From Voacanga thouarsii (Eukaryota; Streptophyta; Magnoliopsida; Gentianales; Apocynaceae), in assembly GCA_026120185.1 (NCBI GenBank), contig JANUWF010002121.1:1-64000 (forward strand): a stretch of 64,000 nucleotides of DNA, read 5' to 3'. Position 1 is the stretch's first letter, and each line of letters opens with the position of its first letter. This document shows, one piece after another, positions 48,371-62,803 of this stretch. The translations under genes were made by a program, and so were the position numbers. Under the pieces are notes generated by a model, which saw only the letters and a program-made list of their open reading frames with translations, searched no databases and was not told where the DNA came from.

Positions 48371-48443
48371 GAGTTGTTGTGGTTTAGTGGTTAGAGCTTT
48401 GAAATTAAATATTGAGGTCTTGGGTTCAAATTCCATCATGGGA
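48371..48443 (+). other. tRNA-like module in solo LTR
   Basis: TGGTTTAGTGG (48380-48390, A box) and GGTTCAAATTCC (48423-48434, B box), 43 bp apart. It starts 247 bp into the LTR. It is very close to the leader module of the gypsy array and at the same LTR position as the diverged modules in LTR1 and LTR2. Confidence 0.65.
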
Positions 48444-50053
48444 GCTTTAGAATGATTAAATTTTATTTTTGCTTGGGGAGTGGAATTTTCGGCCTTATGT
48501 GATTTGGAATAGGGTAGAGGTGTTGTCCTAAGAGAGTCATGATAGGAGTATCCTGATCCTATTCTTTTTCTCTACACAAAATTCCTAAGGGGAATTCATT
48601 TCCTCTTGATCCTTAATTTTTCCTATCTCTCAATTCATTAATTTGTTCAATTTGTTCAAGCCAATTTTATTCTAGGAAAATTCTAGCAATATGCTGTGGC
48701 GTTGAAGGTTCAAAATGTCTTAGAGAAAGACATCTTGTGGACCGAAACCATGGAAAAGGGGGAAGTATTTCAAGTGAATTAATTTCCCTAGTAAACTCTC
48801 TAAAACTTCACTCTAGCTAGGTTCATTTTCCTTCATGCATTGAACTGAAATTTTCCATCTTCTTGTGCCTTCAAGGTGTCGAAATTCTTAGCCATTATTC
48901 CCTCCCAAATGCTGCGAGAAAATGGCCCTTTTGATCAGCTTGAAACTTGAATATTTCTGGCCATTTTCGGATTGCACAAAAGCTGGGCAAAACCAGAAAA
49001 GTTTATGGGCAAAATCGTAGCATAGGTGAGTTCAACCCAAGCTGTTTTCTTCTAGTTCTTCTCCAGCTCCTTAGCCACATTTTTCCTCCATGAAGATGGC
49101 TGGAAACCAGCCTTGTAAGACCTCTGAATACCCCCTCAAACCCTCTGCAAACTAACTGAACAATGGCAGAAAAATCTGCCCAGAATTTTCCTTCAAACTT
49201 GTGAAATCACTGAACATAATTTTCAGCTTTGTTCTCCTTTTCAGCCTTGTCCGAAACCTTCACTATTTTTCTGCACAAACTTCTCTTAAACAGCCATGAT
49301 CAGAGCTCCATTGTCTTCCCCAAGCTCCTGCATGAAATTCAGACATGGCTGCCCAAAAATCTTTCCAAAAAAATTACTGCAATCATGCTTGATTAGTTAC
49401 CAAAATTCAAGCCACCATAATTTAACAACTTTCCATAAAAAATGCCTCAAACAACCAAACATTCCCTTCACCATTATACTCCTTATTTTCGGCCACCCTA
49501 AGCTCCTTCAACCAGCTTTCATCCAATCGAAACTCTGCACAGAAATTCGGCCATGGCAGCTTCCCAAAAGCTCTCCAACAATCAAAGATATTCTTGTTTC
49601 CAAATTTGCTTCCCAAAAATATTCTTCAAGGATTTCAACAAATAGTCTTCCCCTTTCCTTTCAAACCAGAAAAATCATCTTCCAAAACCTCTCAAAACAA
49701 TTTGGTCAAAATCTCCCTCAGAATTTCGGCCAGGATTAACCAAAATTCCTCCATTCTCTTCAACCTTCAAGCATACATAGAACACCAAGAACACCCACTC
49801 CTTTCTTTTGTCTAATACTTTTCCAAATCACTCCAAACTTCTTCTAAAAAATTCCAGATTTCATCTATTCACTGCTGTAAGTCCATCCGCACCATTTTTA
49901 ACATCAAACTCTCAAATCCAACTTGTTCTTTTGGATAAAAAACTAGAAGTTTTGTGAAGGCTCAAGAACACTTTCATGGTAGGGTTGTTCTAACAACTTC
50001 ATCTTCTCTAATCTTGATCTGTAATGAATATACATATGAATAAACATGCTAAT

Positions 50054-50055
<2 letters not shown>

Positions 50056-50097
<42 letters not shown>
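50056..50097. repeat. (TC)21 microsatellite
   Basis: 42 bp of perfect TC repeat inside the solo LTR. Confidence 0.98.
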
Positions 50098-50098
<1 letters not shown>

Positions 50099-50820
50099 AC
50101 CGAACCTCACTCTCTCTTGGCCAAATGGCTTCTTCTCCAATGGCCATGCTTTCTCCATCTTCCTTGGACGGATCAAGTCATCTAGGAGTTGAGATTCATT
50201 CGAAACTCCTTTAAGGTTTTCATCAATCAAGTAAGTCATTTTAACCCTTCTTTTAAATTCTAGATTCATGTCTCTAGGATGATTTTGATAGAAGATAAAT
50301 CATGAATGGGGTTTGAGTATATATTGTTGTGATGAGTTGAGATTGAAGCATGAATATATGTATGAATATGATAGAGATGGGATTTATGCATGAATGGATT
50401 ATCTTGGTTGATTGTATCATGTTTTGAGGTTTAATGCATGTCTCCATGATCAAGTATGCTAGAGATTATGTCATCTATGATGAATAAGATTCATATTCTT
50501 GTGTGATTATTAAAGCCATGGTTATATTTATGCTAGTAACGGCTAGATCATGCCTTAGTAAATTTATATCTATGCTTATATGCATGATTTGGATTATTTG
50601 ATGAATTGAAGGATTGTAAATGTTCATGATTATGGTTAACCATAGAAATATGATCATGACCTAGTTGTCCCTAAGCTAATTTTTAATTCATGAATAAAAT
50701 ATTTCATAATATGATTTTGTTAGTAATTTCAAAAAAAAACCCTAGGAGGGGCAAATTTGGATTATTATATATAATAAGGATATTTTAGTTAAATAAATAA
50801 TAGATTTTGCTAGAAAAATA

Positions 50821-50838
50821 ATATATATATATATATAT
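50821..50838. repeat. (AT)9 microsatellite
   Basis: Short AT run in the AT-rich middle of the solo LTR. Confidence 0.9.
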
Positions 50839-51883
50839 GTAGATATTATATAAAATAATGAAATCAACTAAAGCCTTTTATGGAAATAATCATAATTAGT
50901 AAAATATTTATTACTAAAAATTTAATTATTATCTTTAATCAAAACACATTAAAAATTTATTTATTATTTTTCAAGCAAGACTCATTAAATTTATTTTCAA
51001 CTATTTTTAGTTATCAATTATTTTCTAACAACTAAATTATTAATAAATCATTATTTTACCTAGTACCACCTAGGACTCTTCATCAAATAAACTCTAAATT
51101 TTTCTTAACAAGATTTAAACCATCAATTTATTAGTACTTATTTCCCAAAACCTTAATTATTTTAAATATCAAATTAGGCTAAGCTTATAAACCCATTTAT
51201 TTATTGTTTGGCCTTAAAGCTTGGGACACTAGGATCATGGAAGAAATGAGTTGAGTTGTCTTAAATTGAGAAAGTGGATTTTGGCTTGAGTTTGATTGTG
51301 GTTTGTATTTGCCCATGTGGGGTTAGATTAGCTGTTGGAGACCTTATATTGTGAGCAAGAATTAGGTAAGCTCCTGCATAAAACCTGATTGATGTAAAAT
51401 CTTTTTTATGGCAAGCTAAATGTAGAGTGCATGGACACTCATTTCTGTAAGGCAATTGAGGATTGACTCATTTCTTATTTCAACCAAACAAATTATTTAA
51501 AAACTCATAAGCAGATTTACTCAAACTCAAAACACTTTCCAAAATTAATTTTGACAAAGACTTTGTAGACCCTCAATTGCCATTTTCGTGTGGAACTATG
51601 GTTTGTTCATTTTTCCCAAGTGGGTTATATTACGTTGAGTACTCAATAAGGGTGGATTGCTAGGACTAGTCTTTGAAAGGTTTGGGTGAGTCTCTCAGTA
51701 GGTGGCCACCTCTGAGGGGTGAGTTTTTCCCGGATAAGATGTCAATCTAGTAGGTCGTGCCGGTCCGAGTTAGCAGTTGTTTATTTTTCAGTCAAGTGAT
51801 TGTATTTTGTCAAAATGGACACCCGGTTGTTGTTTAGGCATAGAAAAGGAGGAGTATCTTACCCGGTAGGCCGATCACCTACC

Positions 51884-52217
51884 TTTTGTCAGTCTGCACA
51901 AAGTGTGGCATTCTAACCGGTTATGGGGCCCAACATGTGGTAACCCATGATCATTTCTTTTGAGTGGTAGATTTTATTAATTATGTATGGTTGGAAAAGC
52001 CAAAACGTCACTCTTGCTTTTGAACATCATTTATTGCTTACCAGTAATTTTTGTCAGTCTGCACAAAGTGTGGCATTCTGACCATTGTATGGTTATGGGG
52101 CCCAACGTGTGGTAACCCATGGCCACCCTTTTTGAGTGGTTGATTTTATTGTACTTGTATGGTTGGAAAAGCCAAAACGCCACTCTTGTTTTTTAACATT
52201 TTTTATTGCTTGCCAGT
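51884..52217 (+). repeat. 165-bp tandem duplication in solo LTR
   Basis: TTTTGTCAGTCTGCACAAAG starts at 51884 and again at 52049. The two copies run collinear through ATGGTTGGAAAAGCCAAAAC and end near GCTTGCCAGTA. LTR1 has a single version of this segment (about 4195-4375). Confidence 0.9.
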
Positions 52218-52599
52218 ATTTTCCTTATGAGATTCTTTCATTTTGCATCTATGAACTGTTTTCACCGGACACTTAAAGCACACACAGACTTGCTGAGATT
52301 TTTATCTCATCACCCTTTTTACCAAGATTTCAGATCGATCCTGCTGTGGGGATGAGAAGCTAGTGCTGTCTGCCTTGGAAAAGATTTTGTTATTCATTTT
52401 TGTGTAGTGCTTTGGGAGCTGAGAGTGAATAATTTAATTCTGGATTTATTTTTGAACTCTTAGATAGTAATAAGTTTTAAGTTTAAAGTATTATTTTTAT
52501 CCTATTATTTTGATTGTGTGACCTAGTTGTAAAGACCCCTTGTCCTTTGAACGGGGTGACATCCTCAGCCCTGTTAGGCCTAGGAAGCGGGGTGTTACA

Positions 52600-52604
52600 T
52601 AACG
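52600..52604 (+). other. Target site duplication, right of solo LTR
   Basis: TAACG, exact match to 48119-48123. Confidence 0.92.
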
Positions 52605-54193
52605 TATGTGAGACAAATGGATCAGGTAAGTTCTTGCATTAAAACTATTTGTGAAATAATGCAATTGCAAGTTGTCAAATGTCATTTTTTGTTATGATCA
52701 AATGTTCAACATGGCCATATTTCTTACCTTGTTTCTACTCTATCACTGATTTCTTAAACCAAAGGATTCATCGGCTTGAAAACATGACAAGGTTATTGTA
52801 ACAAGAGGAAATACCAAAAGCCTTTCTTTTCCTTTTAAACCTAGCGCCTACACTTTTGGAAAAAAAAATACAGTTTTAGGCTTTAAAAAAAAAAAATGTA
52901 ACATGTGTTCCCATATTGAAATTTTATAATTATCATCTAAACATGCTTGGATATAAAAAAAAAAAACCGCCATTCCAAAGATTTTATGAAAAGAAAAAGC
53001 AGTTATCATTTATTCTTGAAATGTAGAAATTATGTGATTATGTGTTAGTTGTAGGTTTTATTTCAAAATAAAATGGGAAAAGAAATTATTGTTGCAAGGC
53101 CTTTTGATATTGTGATCTAGACAAATTTAGGATGTGTTTTATGCTAGAGATCAAGAAAGAATACCCCACGATAAAACCCAATAATTTTTGAGAAAAAAAA
53201 AATAGAAGGAACGGAGTACCCTATTTTTGCAGTACAGTCAGGTTGTTACTGTGATTTCATGGTGATAAAAGTCCAAATTTGGGAAAGGATAAAACAGAAA
53301 AAACGTACATTTGTACATGTAGATGTGAAAGGTAAAATCTTTGAATATTTCGATAAGGGAATAAAAAGTTATGAATTTTTCTTTCAAACTGGTCTGTCCT
53401 GGATAAATTACTACTCTAGCAAAAAATAAATTACTGAGCATAAAAAATGCCTAATTTTTGTGCAAGATTATGTTCTACATGTGTTTAGGTATGTTTTGTA
53501 AAATTTGAGGTCAATCTAAAGTGTTTTCACATGTATTATGCTAATAGGAAAAAGTATCATAGAAGCTAAAAATTGTATTCAACTTTGGAAATTTTAAAGA
53601 AACTTCCTATTTTTAATTTATATGTGTTCCTTATATGGAATAGTTGTATACGACAACACTAGAATGTAATAGTGGATTTAATGTCATCAACACTAATATT
53701 ACCATTATTTTAGTATTACTCTTATTAATAATAATATTATTAACGCTATTATTATTAGTTACCAATATTAACATCACTAATATTGTTCATATTATTGATA
53801 TTGTCATTATTGTTAATATTACAATTTAATACTCATCAAATTACCTACTCATTAATTAAATATCTCCTCTACTATTTATTTTTGTATTATTACAAACAAA
53901 CAGTACTTTAATTAGCAAAGCAAGTAATTAATAATTATCGATTTACTTAGTTCTTCATTTACTTATTGTTTTTTACACATTAAAGAATCAATTTATTTAA
54001 TTGTTATTTACTTTCAAGAGCAACCTTTATTTCAATTGACTATTTATTTATTTATTTAACTATATGGTTATTCAGTCATTTGTCACTTATCTATATGTGA
54101 GTTGATTATTTATTTAGTTATTGTCATAGTATACATTAAATTGTTAGTAAGCAATATTTCATGCTTAGCCTGCTATGTTTGAAATACATTTGA

Positions 54194-55919
<1,726 letters not shown>

Positions 55920-57433
55920 TGTTAAGATTCGTGAACTCCTAAACGTGGAAAACATCCACGAATCTCTTTCGAGGATCCAAGTAAACGATTAAAAAGACCT
56001 TAGGTTTATAGAATTACCTTTCTTCGGCGTAATCTAGATCCTTCGATTCTGATAGTACTGTCGTACGTACCACCCGAACGATCACTAGACGCTGCAGTGT
56101 GCGAACGTCCTCTATAGGTACATATGACGAATGACTCGTTGCCCCGAGAGTGCTAGCGCCTAAGGTTTGAGGGGGGTTTTTTGGTGATTAGAGGCATGAA
56201 ATTTTTAACAGAACCGAACTGTTGAGAAGACGGCTAGGGTTTTCTTAAAACCTTCCGAATCCCTTAGAGTCCAAATTTGATAATACCTTATCATATTCTA
56301 AATTAAATTCAAATTAAATTAAAAACTGATATGATAAGATTCTACCATTATCTCGGTAATTTAACTAATTAATTTATCAAGTCAGATTCTTATAATCTGG
56401 ACATTATCCATATACATCGAATGTGGATAGATTTCTAGATTCATTGTATCTGGTAAATTTTCTACGTACGATTAACTTAGACATATTTCCAGATTTATCG
56501 AATTTGGCTACTAGAAAAATAACCTAACAAGTTCGCTTATTGTGTGACCCTATAGGTTCATTTAACACTGCCAGTGTGCCTAAATCGTATTTAAATAGTC
56601 CACAAATTTAAGCGGTTTCTAGCAAAACATTATAACTATCCAGGTTAAATGAAGATCAGTGATCTCTTTGAACCGAAGCACAGTTTTATATTTAGTCCTT
56701 TTGTCACACGATATCCAGATTAAGCATAAGGCACGGAACATGTCATCCTTATTAAGCTTAATCAATTATTTCTTGATTTCATAGTAGACTGTTCAAAAAA
56801 ATGATATCAATATCTTCGATTGATATATTTGAGCATGGCCATGCATTTTAACAGTCTTACTTATCAAGAGGCCTATGGATATCTCTCCCATAATTTAGAG
56901 GGACAAATTTCTTCACTATCAATCATATTCCTCTCCTTGATTTATTATATATCCAACAATAGTCTAATTTATTATTTGGTTAAAGACAACTTTGGACAAC
57001 GTCAAAATATAGAATTTATCAAGTGGGAAACTTATGATGAATTTAGGTCGAAGGGCATTTAATATAATTACGACTAGAAAGTACTTATGACATGTTCCAT
57101 GAAGTACTCTCACAATGGGTCATATCCAATACAATGTTCTCTAACATTTATTTATGTTTTGACTTGATATCACAAATATCCATGATCAGTAAAACATAGC
57201 CATCTAGTCACAAACATACTAATATTAATTTATTATTGTTCCAATAGTAATAATTGGTTAGGGACTGTTTTAGAATAGTCATTGTATTTATTGTTGAGTT
57301 TTACTATCAAGTCACGTACTAGATGACCACAAAATAAAATGCACTATTCATGAAAAGGAAAACCTCATATTATTTTATAAAACATAACAACAATTGTATA
57401 AGTACAAATTGACTCTAGGGCATATCCCTAATA
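55920..57433 (-). repeat. Copia C 3' LTR (1514 bp)
   Basis: The plus-strand left edge is TGTTAAGATTCGTGAACTCC, matching TGTTAGGATTCGTGGACTCC at 62804. The right edge, by the polypurine tract, reads TATTAGGG on the minus strand. The stretch to 57117 aligns with 62804-64000. An 80-codon frame at 56820-57062 is not a gene. Confidence 0.93.
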
Positions 57434-57447
57434 GTCTCCCACTTGCA
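57434..57447 (-). other. Copia C polypurine tract
   Basis: The minus strand reads TGCAAGTGGGAGAC, ending at the LTR border. Same core as copia B. Confidence 0.8.
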
Positions 57448-60400
57448 CTAAGACCAATTCGGCATAAGCCGTAACCCCATTGATCTAGTATGACTATCAT
57501 GTTTAGACGATGGGAGAGGCTTTATTAGTGGATCTGCAACATTTTCATCAGTTGATACCTTGCATACTTTGACATCTCCTCTATCAACAATTTCTCGAAT
57601 GAGATAAAAAAGTCTAAGTATATGTTTGGATCGCTGATGTGATCTTAGTTCATTAGCTTGTGCAATGGCTCCATTGTTGTCACAATAGAGATCCACTGGG
57701 TTCACAATACTAAGAATTACATCTAGTTCTGTAATGAACTTTTTAATCCAAACCGCTTCTTTAGCTGCAGCTGAGGTAGCTACATACTCAGCTTTTGTAG
57801 TAGAATCGGCCAGGTGTCTTGCTTTGAACTTTTCCAGCTTACAGCACCTCCATTCAAACAAAATAGAAAACTTAATTGCGATCTATAATCATCTATGTCA
57901 GACTGAAAACTAGCATCAGTGTAACCATTTACAATTAGCTCACTTTCTTGTCCTCCATAAACTATGAACACATCTTTAGTTCTTCTGAAGTACTTCAGTA
58001 TGTTCTTGACAGCAGTCCAGTGTGCCTCTCAAAGATTTGACTGGAACCTACTCGTCATGCTCAATGCATATGATACATCAGGTTGAGTACATAACATGGC
58101 ATACATGATATCTTGCGCTTTTCTTCATCCTTCATAGAAGGACTTTGAGTTTTGCTGAGCTTAATGCCATGTGACATTGGTAAGAATCCTCTCTTAGAGC
58201 ATTGCATACTGAACATTTTCAGTACCTTGTCAACATATGCACTTTGACTTAGTCCAATTAGCTTTCTAGATCTATCTCTATAGATCCTTATGCCTAGAAT
58301 ATAGGCAGCTTCACCTAAGTCTTTCATTGAGAAACAATTTCCCAACCATGTATTTACACTTTGTAGAGTTGGGATGTCGTTTTCAATGAGCGAGATGTCA
58401 TCAACATAAAGTACCAAAATAACTATGGCATTCCCACTTGTTTTCTTATAGACACAATGCTCATCTTCATTTTTGATAAAGTTAAATTCTTTAATTGCTT
58501 CATCAAAATGAAGATTCCAGCTTCGAGATGCTTGCTTCAATCCATAAATGGATCTTTGAAGCTTGCCCACTTTATTAGAATTCAAAGGATCATCAAAACC
58601 CTTAGGTTGTGTCATGTACACATCCTCGAGTAAGTTTCCATTGAGAAACGCAGTTTTGACATCCATTTGCCAAATCTCATAATCATAATATGCTGCTATG
58701 GCAAGAAGAATTCTAATAGATTTAAGAATTATAACTAGTGAAAATGTTTCATCATAGTCTATACCATGAGTTTGTCTATAACCTTTTGCTACCAGTCGTG
58801 CTTTGTAAGTATGCACATTTCCCTCCATGCCTTTTCTATTTGAAAACCCATTTACACCTAATGGTTTTTGAACTTTTAGGTGGATTAACGAAAGTCCAGA
58901 CTTGGTTATCATACATGGATTGCATCTCAGACTTCATAGCCTCTAACCATTTTTCAGAGTCAGAACTCTTAATGGCTTCTAGATAGGAAGTGGACTCATC
59001 ATTAATCATAAGCTCCACATTGTGATCGTCAGTGATAAGGAATGAATATCTTTCAGGTTGTTGATGAACCCTATCAGATCTTCAAGGTCCTTTTTCTATA
59101 GAAGTAGGCTTATCTTGGACTTGTGAGCCATCTAATCGAGGTTCATTATTTGGTTCAAGTACTAATTGTGGTGCTTAAATCTCATCAAGATGTATTTTAC
59201 TCCCATTGATTCTTTTGGAAATAAACTCCTTTTCAAGAAAGAATCTATTTCGAGCAACAATTACTCTATTTTCTTTTGGGAGATAAAATTTATATCCTTT
59301 AGTTTCTTTAGGATACCCCACAAATACGCATTTATCTTATTTAGGTGCAAGTTTATCAGATAATAAATACTTTACATAAACTTCACAACCCCAAATCTTA
59401 AGAAATGTCAAACTTGGTTGTCTCCCAGTCCATATCTCATATGGCATTTTCTGAACCGATTTAGATGGAACTCGAATTAGTATGAATGCAGCAGTCTCTA
59501 GGGCATAACCCCAAAAGGAGATTGGAAGATTAGTTTAGCTCATCATTGATCGAACCATATCTAATAAAGTCCGATTTATCCATTTAGATAAACCATTCCA
59601 TTGAGGTGTTCTAGATAAAGTTAATTGGGAGATAATTCCACAATTTTTTAAGATGCTTGTAAAACTTGTGGCTTAAGTATTCACCACCTTGATCTGATTG
59701 AAGTGTTTTGATACTTTTTCCAAGCTGATTTTGTACTTCATTTTGAAATTCTTTAAATTTCTGAAACGATTTAGATTTGTGTTTCATCAGATACAGGTAG
59801 CCATATCTGCTGAAATCATTTGTAAATGTAATGATGTACTGAAATCCTCCTCTAGCATATGAATTCATTGGTCCACATACATCAGTGTGTATTAGGCCCA
59901 ATAAATCAGTTGCCCTTTCATTTTGTATCTTAAAAGGCACTTTAGTCATTTTACCTAATAAACAAGAATCTCATTTTTCGTAAGATTCTAAGTCAAACGA
60001 ATTTAGAAGCCCATCATTATGAAGCCTTGTTATGCATTTCTCATTTATATGGCCCAAACGACAATGACAGAAGTAAGTCTAATTTAAATCATTGGATTTC
60101 AATCTCTTAGTATTAATATTATAGATAGAGTTGTTTGAAGATCCACGAAGATTGAGAATATAGAGCCCATTTGATAATGAGGCATCTTCATAAAAAAAAT
60201 GCTGTTTTTATTAATGGAGCAAATGTTATTTCTAATAACAATTTCAAAACCTTCTAAATCTAAACAAGAAACTAAAATAATATTCCTAGTCATAGCAAGA
60301 ACATAAAAGCAATCATTCAATTCTAAAATAAGCCCACTAGGCAAAATTAATTCAAAAGTTCCTACAACTACAGCAGCAACTTTTGCTCCAATCGCAACTC

Positions 60401-60698
60401 GTAGGTTCAGCTTGCCTTTTGCCAAGGCTCTACTCCCTTTTAGACCCTAAATATTTATACAAATGTGAGATCCACAACCGTTATCCAATACCCATGAATT
60501 AGAAGTAGATAAATTAATTTCTATAACATAAATACTTGAAGCGGCAGTCTTACTTTCTTTTTTTTCTTTGCCTCCAAATAGAGCTTGCAATTTCTTAACC
60601 AATGTCCTTGTTCTCCACAATGGTGACAAGCTCCCTCCTTTGGTGTCTTGGCCTTTGGTTTGGGCTTGAACTTAGACTTTGCCTTGTCCTTACCCTTA
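57448..60698 (-). pseudogene. Ty1/copia pol C: protease, integrase, RT, RNase H
   Basis: Minus strand: knuckle CHHCGEQGHWLRNC (near 60600-60640), protease VLDNGCGSH (Thr of D-T-G changed to Asn), integrase HTDVCGPM and LQSDQGGEY (59611-59949). The expected Glu segment near 59600 reads NGLSKWINRT, with Lys in place of Glu. RT at 58061-58912 has QMDVKTAFLNGNL and YVDDISL. RNase H has ADSTTKAEYVA and YCDNNGAIAQ (57448-57861). Frameshifts lie near 58855, 58110 and 57815. RT is open for 283 codons, so decay is moderate. Confidence 0.88.
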
Positions 60699-61379
60699 CT
60701 AGCCATGACTTTGCTCTTTTGGTTGTTCTTTTTCCCTTTCCTTTTTTTCAACCAATAGAACACTAGTAGTATTCTTATTAATGTTTAGTTCAGCTTGTTT
60801 TAGCATCCCATACAATTTAGTGATGGATTTCTCCATATTATGCATGTTAAAATTCATGACAAACTGGTCATACTCAGGAGGTAATGAGCCTAACATCAAA
60901 TCCGTGGCCATGTCCTGATTAACAGGAGCACCAAGCTTATCAAAATGATCAAGATAGCCCTTCATTTTAAGGACATAAGAACTTACCGAGGTGCCAAAAA
61001 CCATCTTACATGCATTTAACACCTTGTGAGTTTCAAATCTCTCTTGTCGTGCTTGCTCTTGGAACATTTCCTTGAGATGCACAATCATGTCATATGCCTC
61101 TGTTTCTTCAAACTGTTTTTGAAGTTCAGAGTTCATGGTTGCTAGCATGAGGCAAGTAACATCGTTGGAGTTATCTTTGTGCTTACTATAAGCATCTTTT
61201 TTAGCTTTTGAGGCATTATTTGTTGGAGCAGGGGGAATAGGATTTTCAAGAACATAGAGCTTTTTTTCTTGCTTAAGAACTATTCTTAAGTTTCGTGCCT
61301 AATCAAGAAAGTTAGTCCCACTAAGCTTGTCTTTCTCGAGCACAGATCGCAATGAGTTATTCCAATTGTTTGTTGCCAT
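60699..61379 (-). pseudogene. Ty1/copia gag C
   Basis: ATG at 61379-61377 (MATNNW). A TAG at 61301-61299 stands where a Trp is expected after FLD, then the same frame runs through FQEQARQERFETHK, GSLPPEYDQFVMNFNMHN and LLVEKKEREK to 60699, where it passes out of frame with the knuckle region. It is the capsid-forming Gag, with the usual copia helical pattern. Confidence 0.85.
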
Positions 61380-62790
61380 TATCTACATACAAAATATGCA
61401 AAGTAATTAATTTTGAGGCTTTATAAAAAACTCCTACTAAAACTATTTAAACTTTTGAAACTTCAACATTTTGATGTTTCATAGTGGGTAAAAAAAAAAT
61501 CGTAAATATTTTTATTTTAATCATAAGTAAGCTTTGGCTTTAATCTTATAATTAAATAAAACCAAAATTTTTAAATGAGATAAGCATCAAATGTCCCGGC
61601 TAAAAATATCTCATATAATGCCCTAGGCCCAAAACCATTTTGATAGCCCAGTTAAGTCAAACCATATCAAACATATGGAAAACTATTTTCCATCTTGTCT
61701 CACTTAGATAATCAAAAGCATTCTACTTTGGCAGGAATGACCATATGATGATCCAAGTAATAACAAGTGTTTGATTTTAGAAGGCATTTAACACTTAATT
61801 TTTTTAAAAATAAAAATTTGATTTTAGTAAACATGTAATAAACATATCAAATATACATGCAAGACATAAATAAAAGTGACATAGCATGGCCCATAACCTA
61901 TGTTGATCATCATGAGCAAAGTAAAGATCAAGGTGGTCAATCTACGTATATGAACTCCTTAAGCATTCTCTAATGCCTTGAACATACTCCTCCTTGGTTG
62001 TAAGTGTAGGCCGCCGTCTTCTTTTACATTAGATAGTAAAATTAAAATAATTCCTATTCTAGGAAAGCAATACAATTTTACAATAATAAAAAATGACATG
62101 CGGGCTATATTTAAAAATTACAACTTAAAACAACCAGAATATAACCTGCCAATCACATTGGGATAAAATGTGCCATGCTATTCACTATTCAACATAATCC
62201 ACTACTACAATAAAAAACACTAGTGGATAACACACAACGAACAGTTAGTCGGGGTTCCAAGGGGCAGCGGCCCTGGCGGAGGTCCCGCTGGCTGGTGAAC
62301 AGGCAAGGGTCATGGGGGCAGTGCCCTCAGAAGGAAAGACGATTTTTCCTTCTCTCATTGAATGAGATTTCACCTTCCCATTTCTGAATATTAATCAAAT
62401 TGACGTTCGGACCCCTTAATAACCATCATCGTGAAACTTATATATTACAGACAATCTGCGTTCCCTTTTAATCATATTTGTATAGATAACATATTATCAT
62501 GGCCGATTAATACAAACAATTCGCAAATATAGAACCATAGATAGCATCCTTATGATACCGTATGATATTAAAACAGACCAGTTTACAGACAATCTACAAA
62601 TAATCTGGTCTGATCAGACAACTAAGATGCACAGATTAAACCTAATTCAGGCAGTCTGCATGCTAAGTATCCTAAAATCATAATCATGTGAACATGCTGA
62701 TATACACCGTTTAAATTCACATATATATGTCATACATATATTCAACAGTATGATTAACACAAATGACTCAACCTAATCTTTTAGCAAGTT
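61380..62790 (-). other. Copia C leader
   Basis: About 1.4 kb with no coding frame. It contains a GC-rich block with GGTCCCGCTGGCTGGT (62281) and a perfect hairpin TCTCATT-G-AATGAGA (62353-62367), both with counterparts in copia A's leader in the same order. Confidence 0.65.
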
Positions 62791-62802
62791 GCTTTGATAC
62801 CA
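62791..62802 (-). other. Copia C primer binding site
   Basis: The minus strand reads TGGTATCAAAGC, one base after the LTR end CCTAACA. It matches initiator Met-tRNA with one difference. Confidence 0.88.
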
Positions 62803-62803
62803 C

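Larger units (their letters stand above)
48124..52599 (+). repeat. Solo LTR, 4476 bp, gypsy related to the Tekay-like array
   Basis: It starts TGTGAAACCCC and ends GGGGTGTTACA, flanked by perfect 5-bp duplications, with no internal region: a solo LTR left by LTR-LTR recombination. The 3' third resembles LTR1: GTTGAGTACTCAATA, GGAGTATCT(T/C)ACCCGG, GCACAAAGTGTGG, GGCCCAACGTGTGGTAA and AAAGACCCCTTGTCCT. It carries the tRNA-like module at 48371, a (TC)21 run and a 165-bp tandem duplication. The perfect duplication suggests a fairly young event. The small frames are not genes. Confidence 0.93.
47966..54193. repeat. Tandem repeat R, copy 2 (about 1747 bp, split by solo LTR)
   Basis: Parts 47966-48123 and 52605-54193 join across the solo LTR and one target duplication to give a copy collinear with copies 1 and 3. 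At the microsatellite site (about 53710-53760) it has only a few ATT/AAT units. Confidence 0.85.

Noticed and set aside
49296..49815. 147-codon and 73-codon plus-strand frames in the solo LTR
   Set aside because: Ser/Lys/Phe-rich low-complexity translation inside LTR sequence, no domain seen, overlapping frames on both strands.
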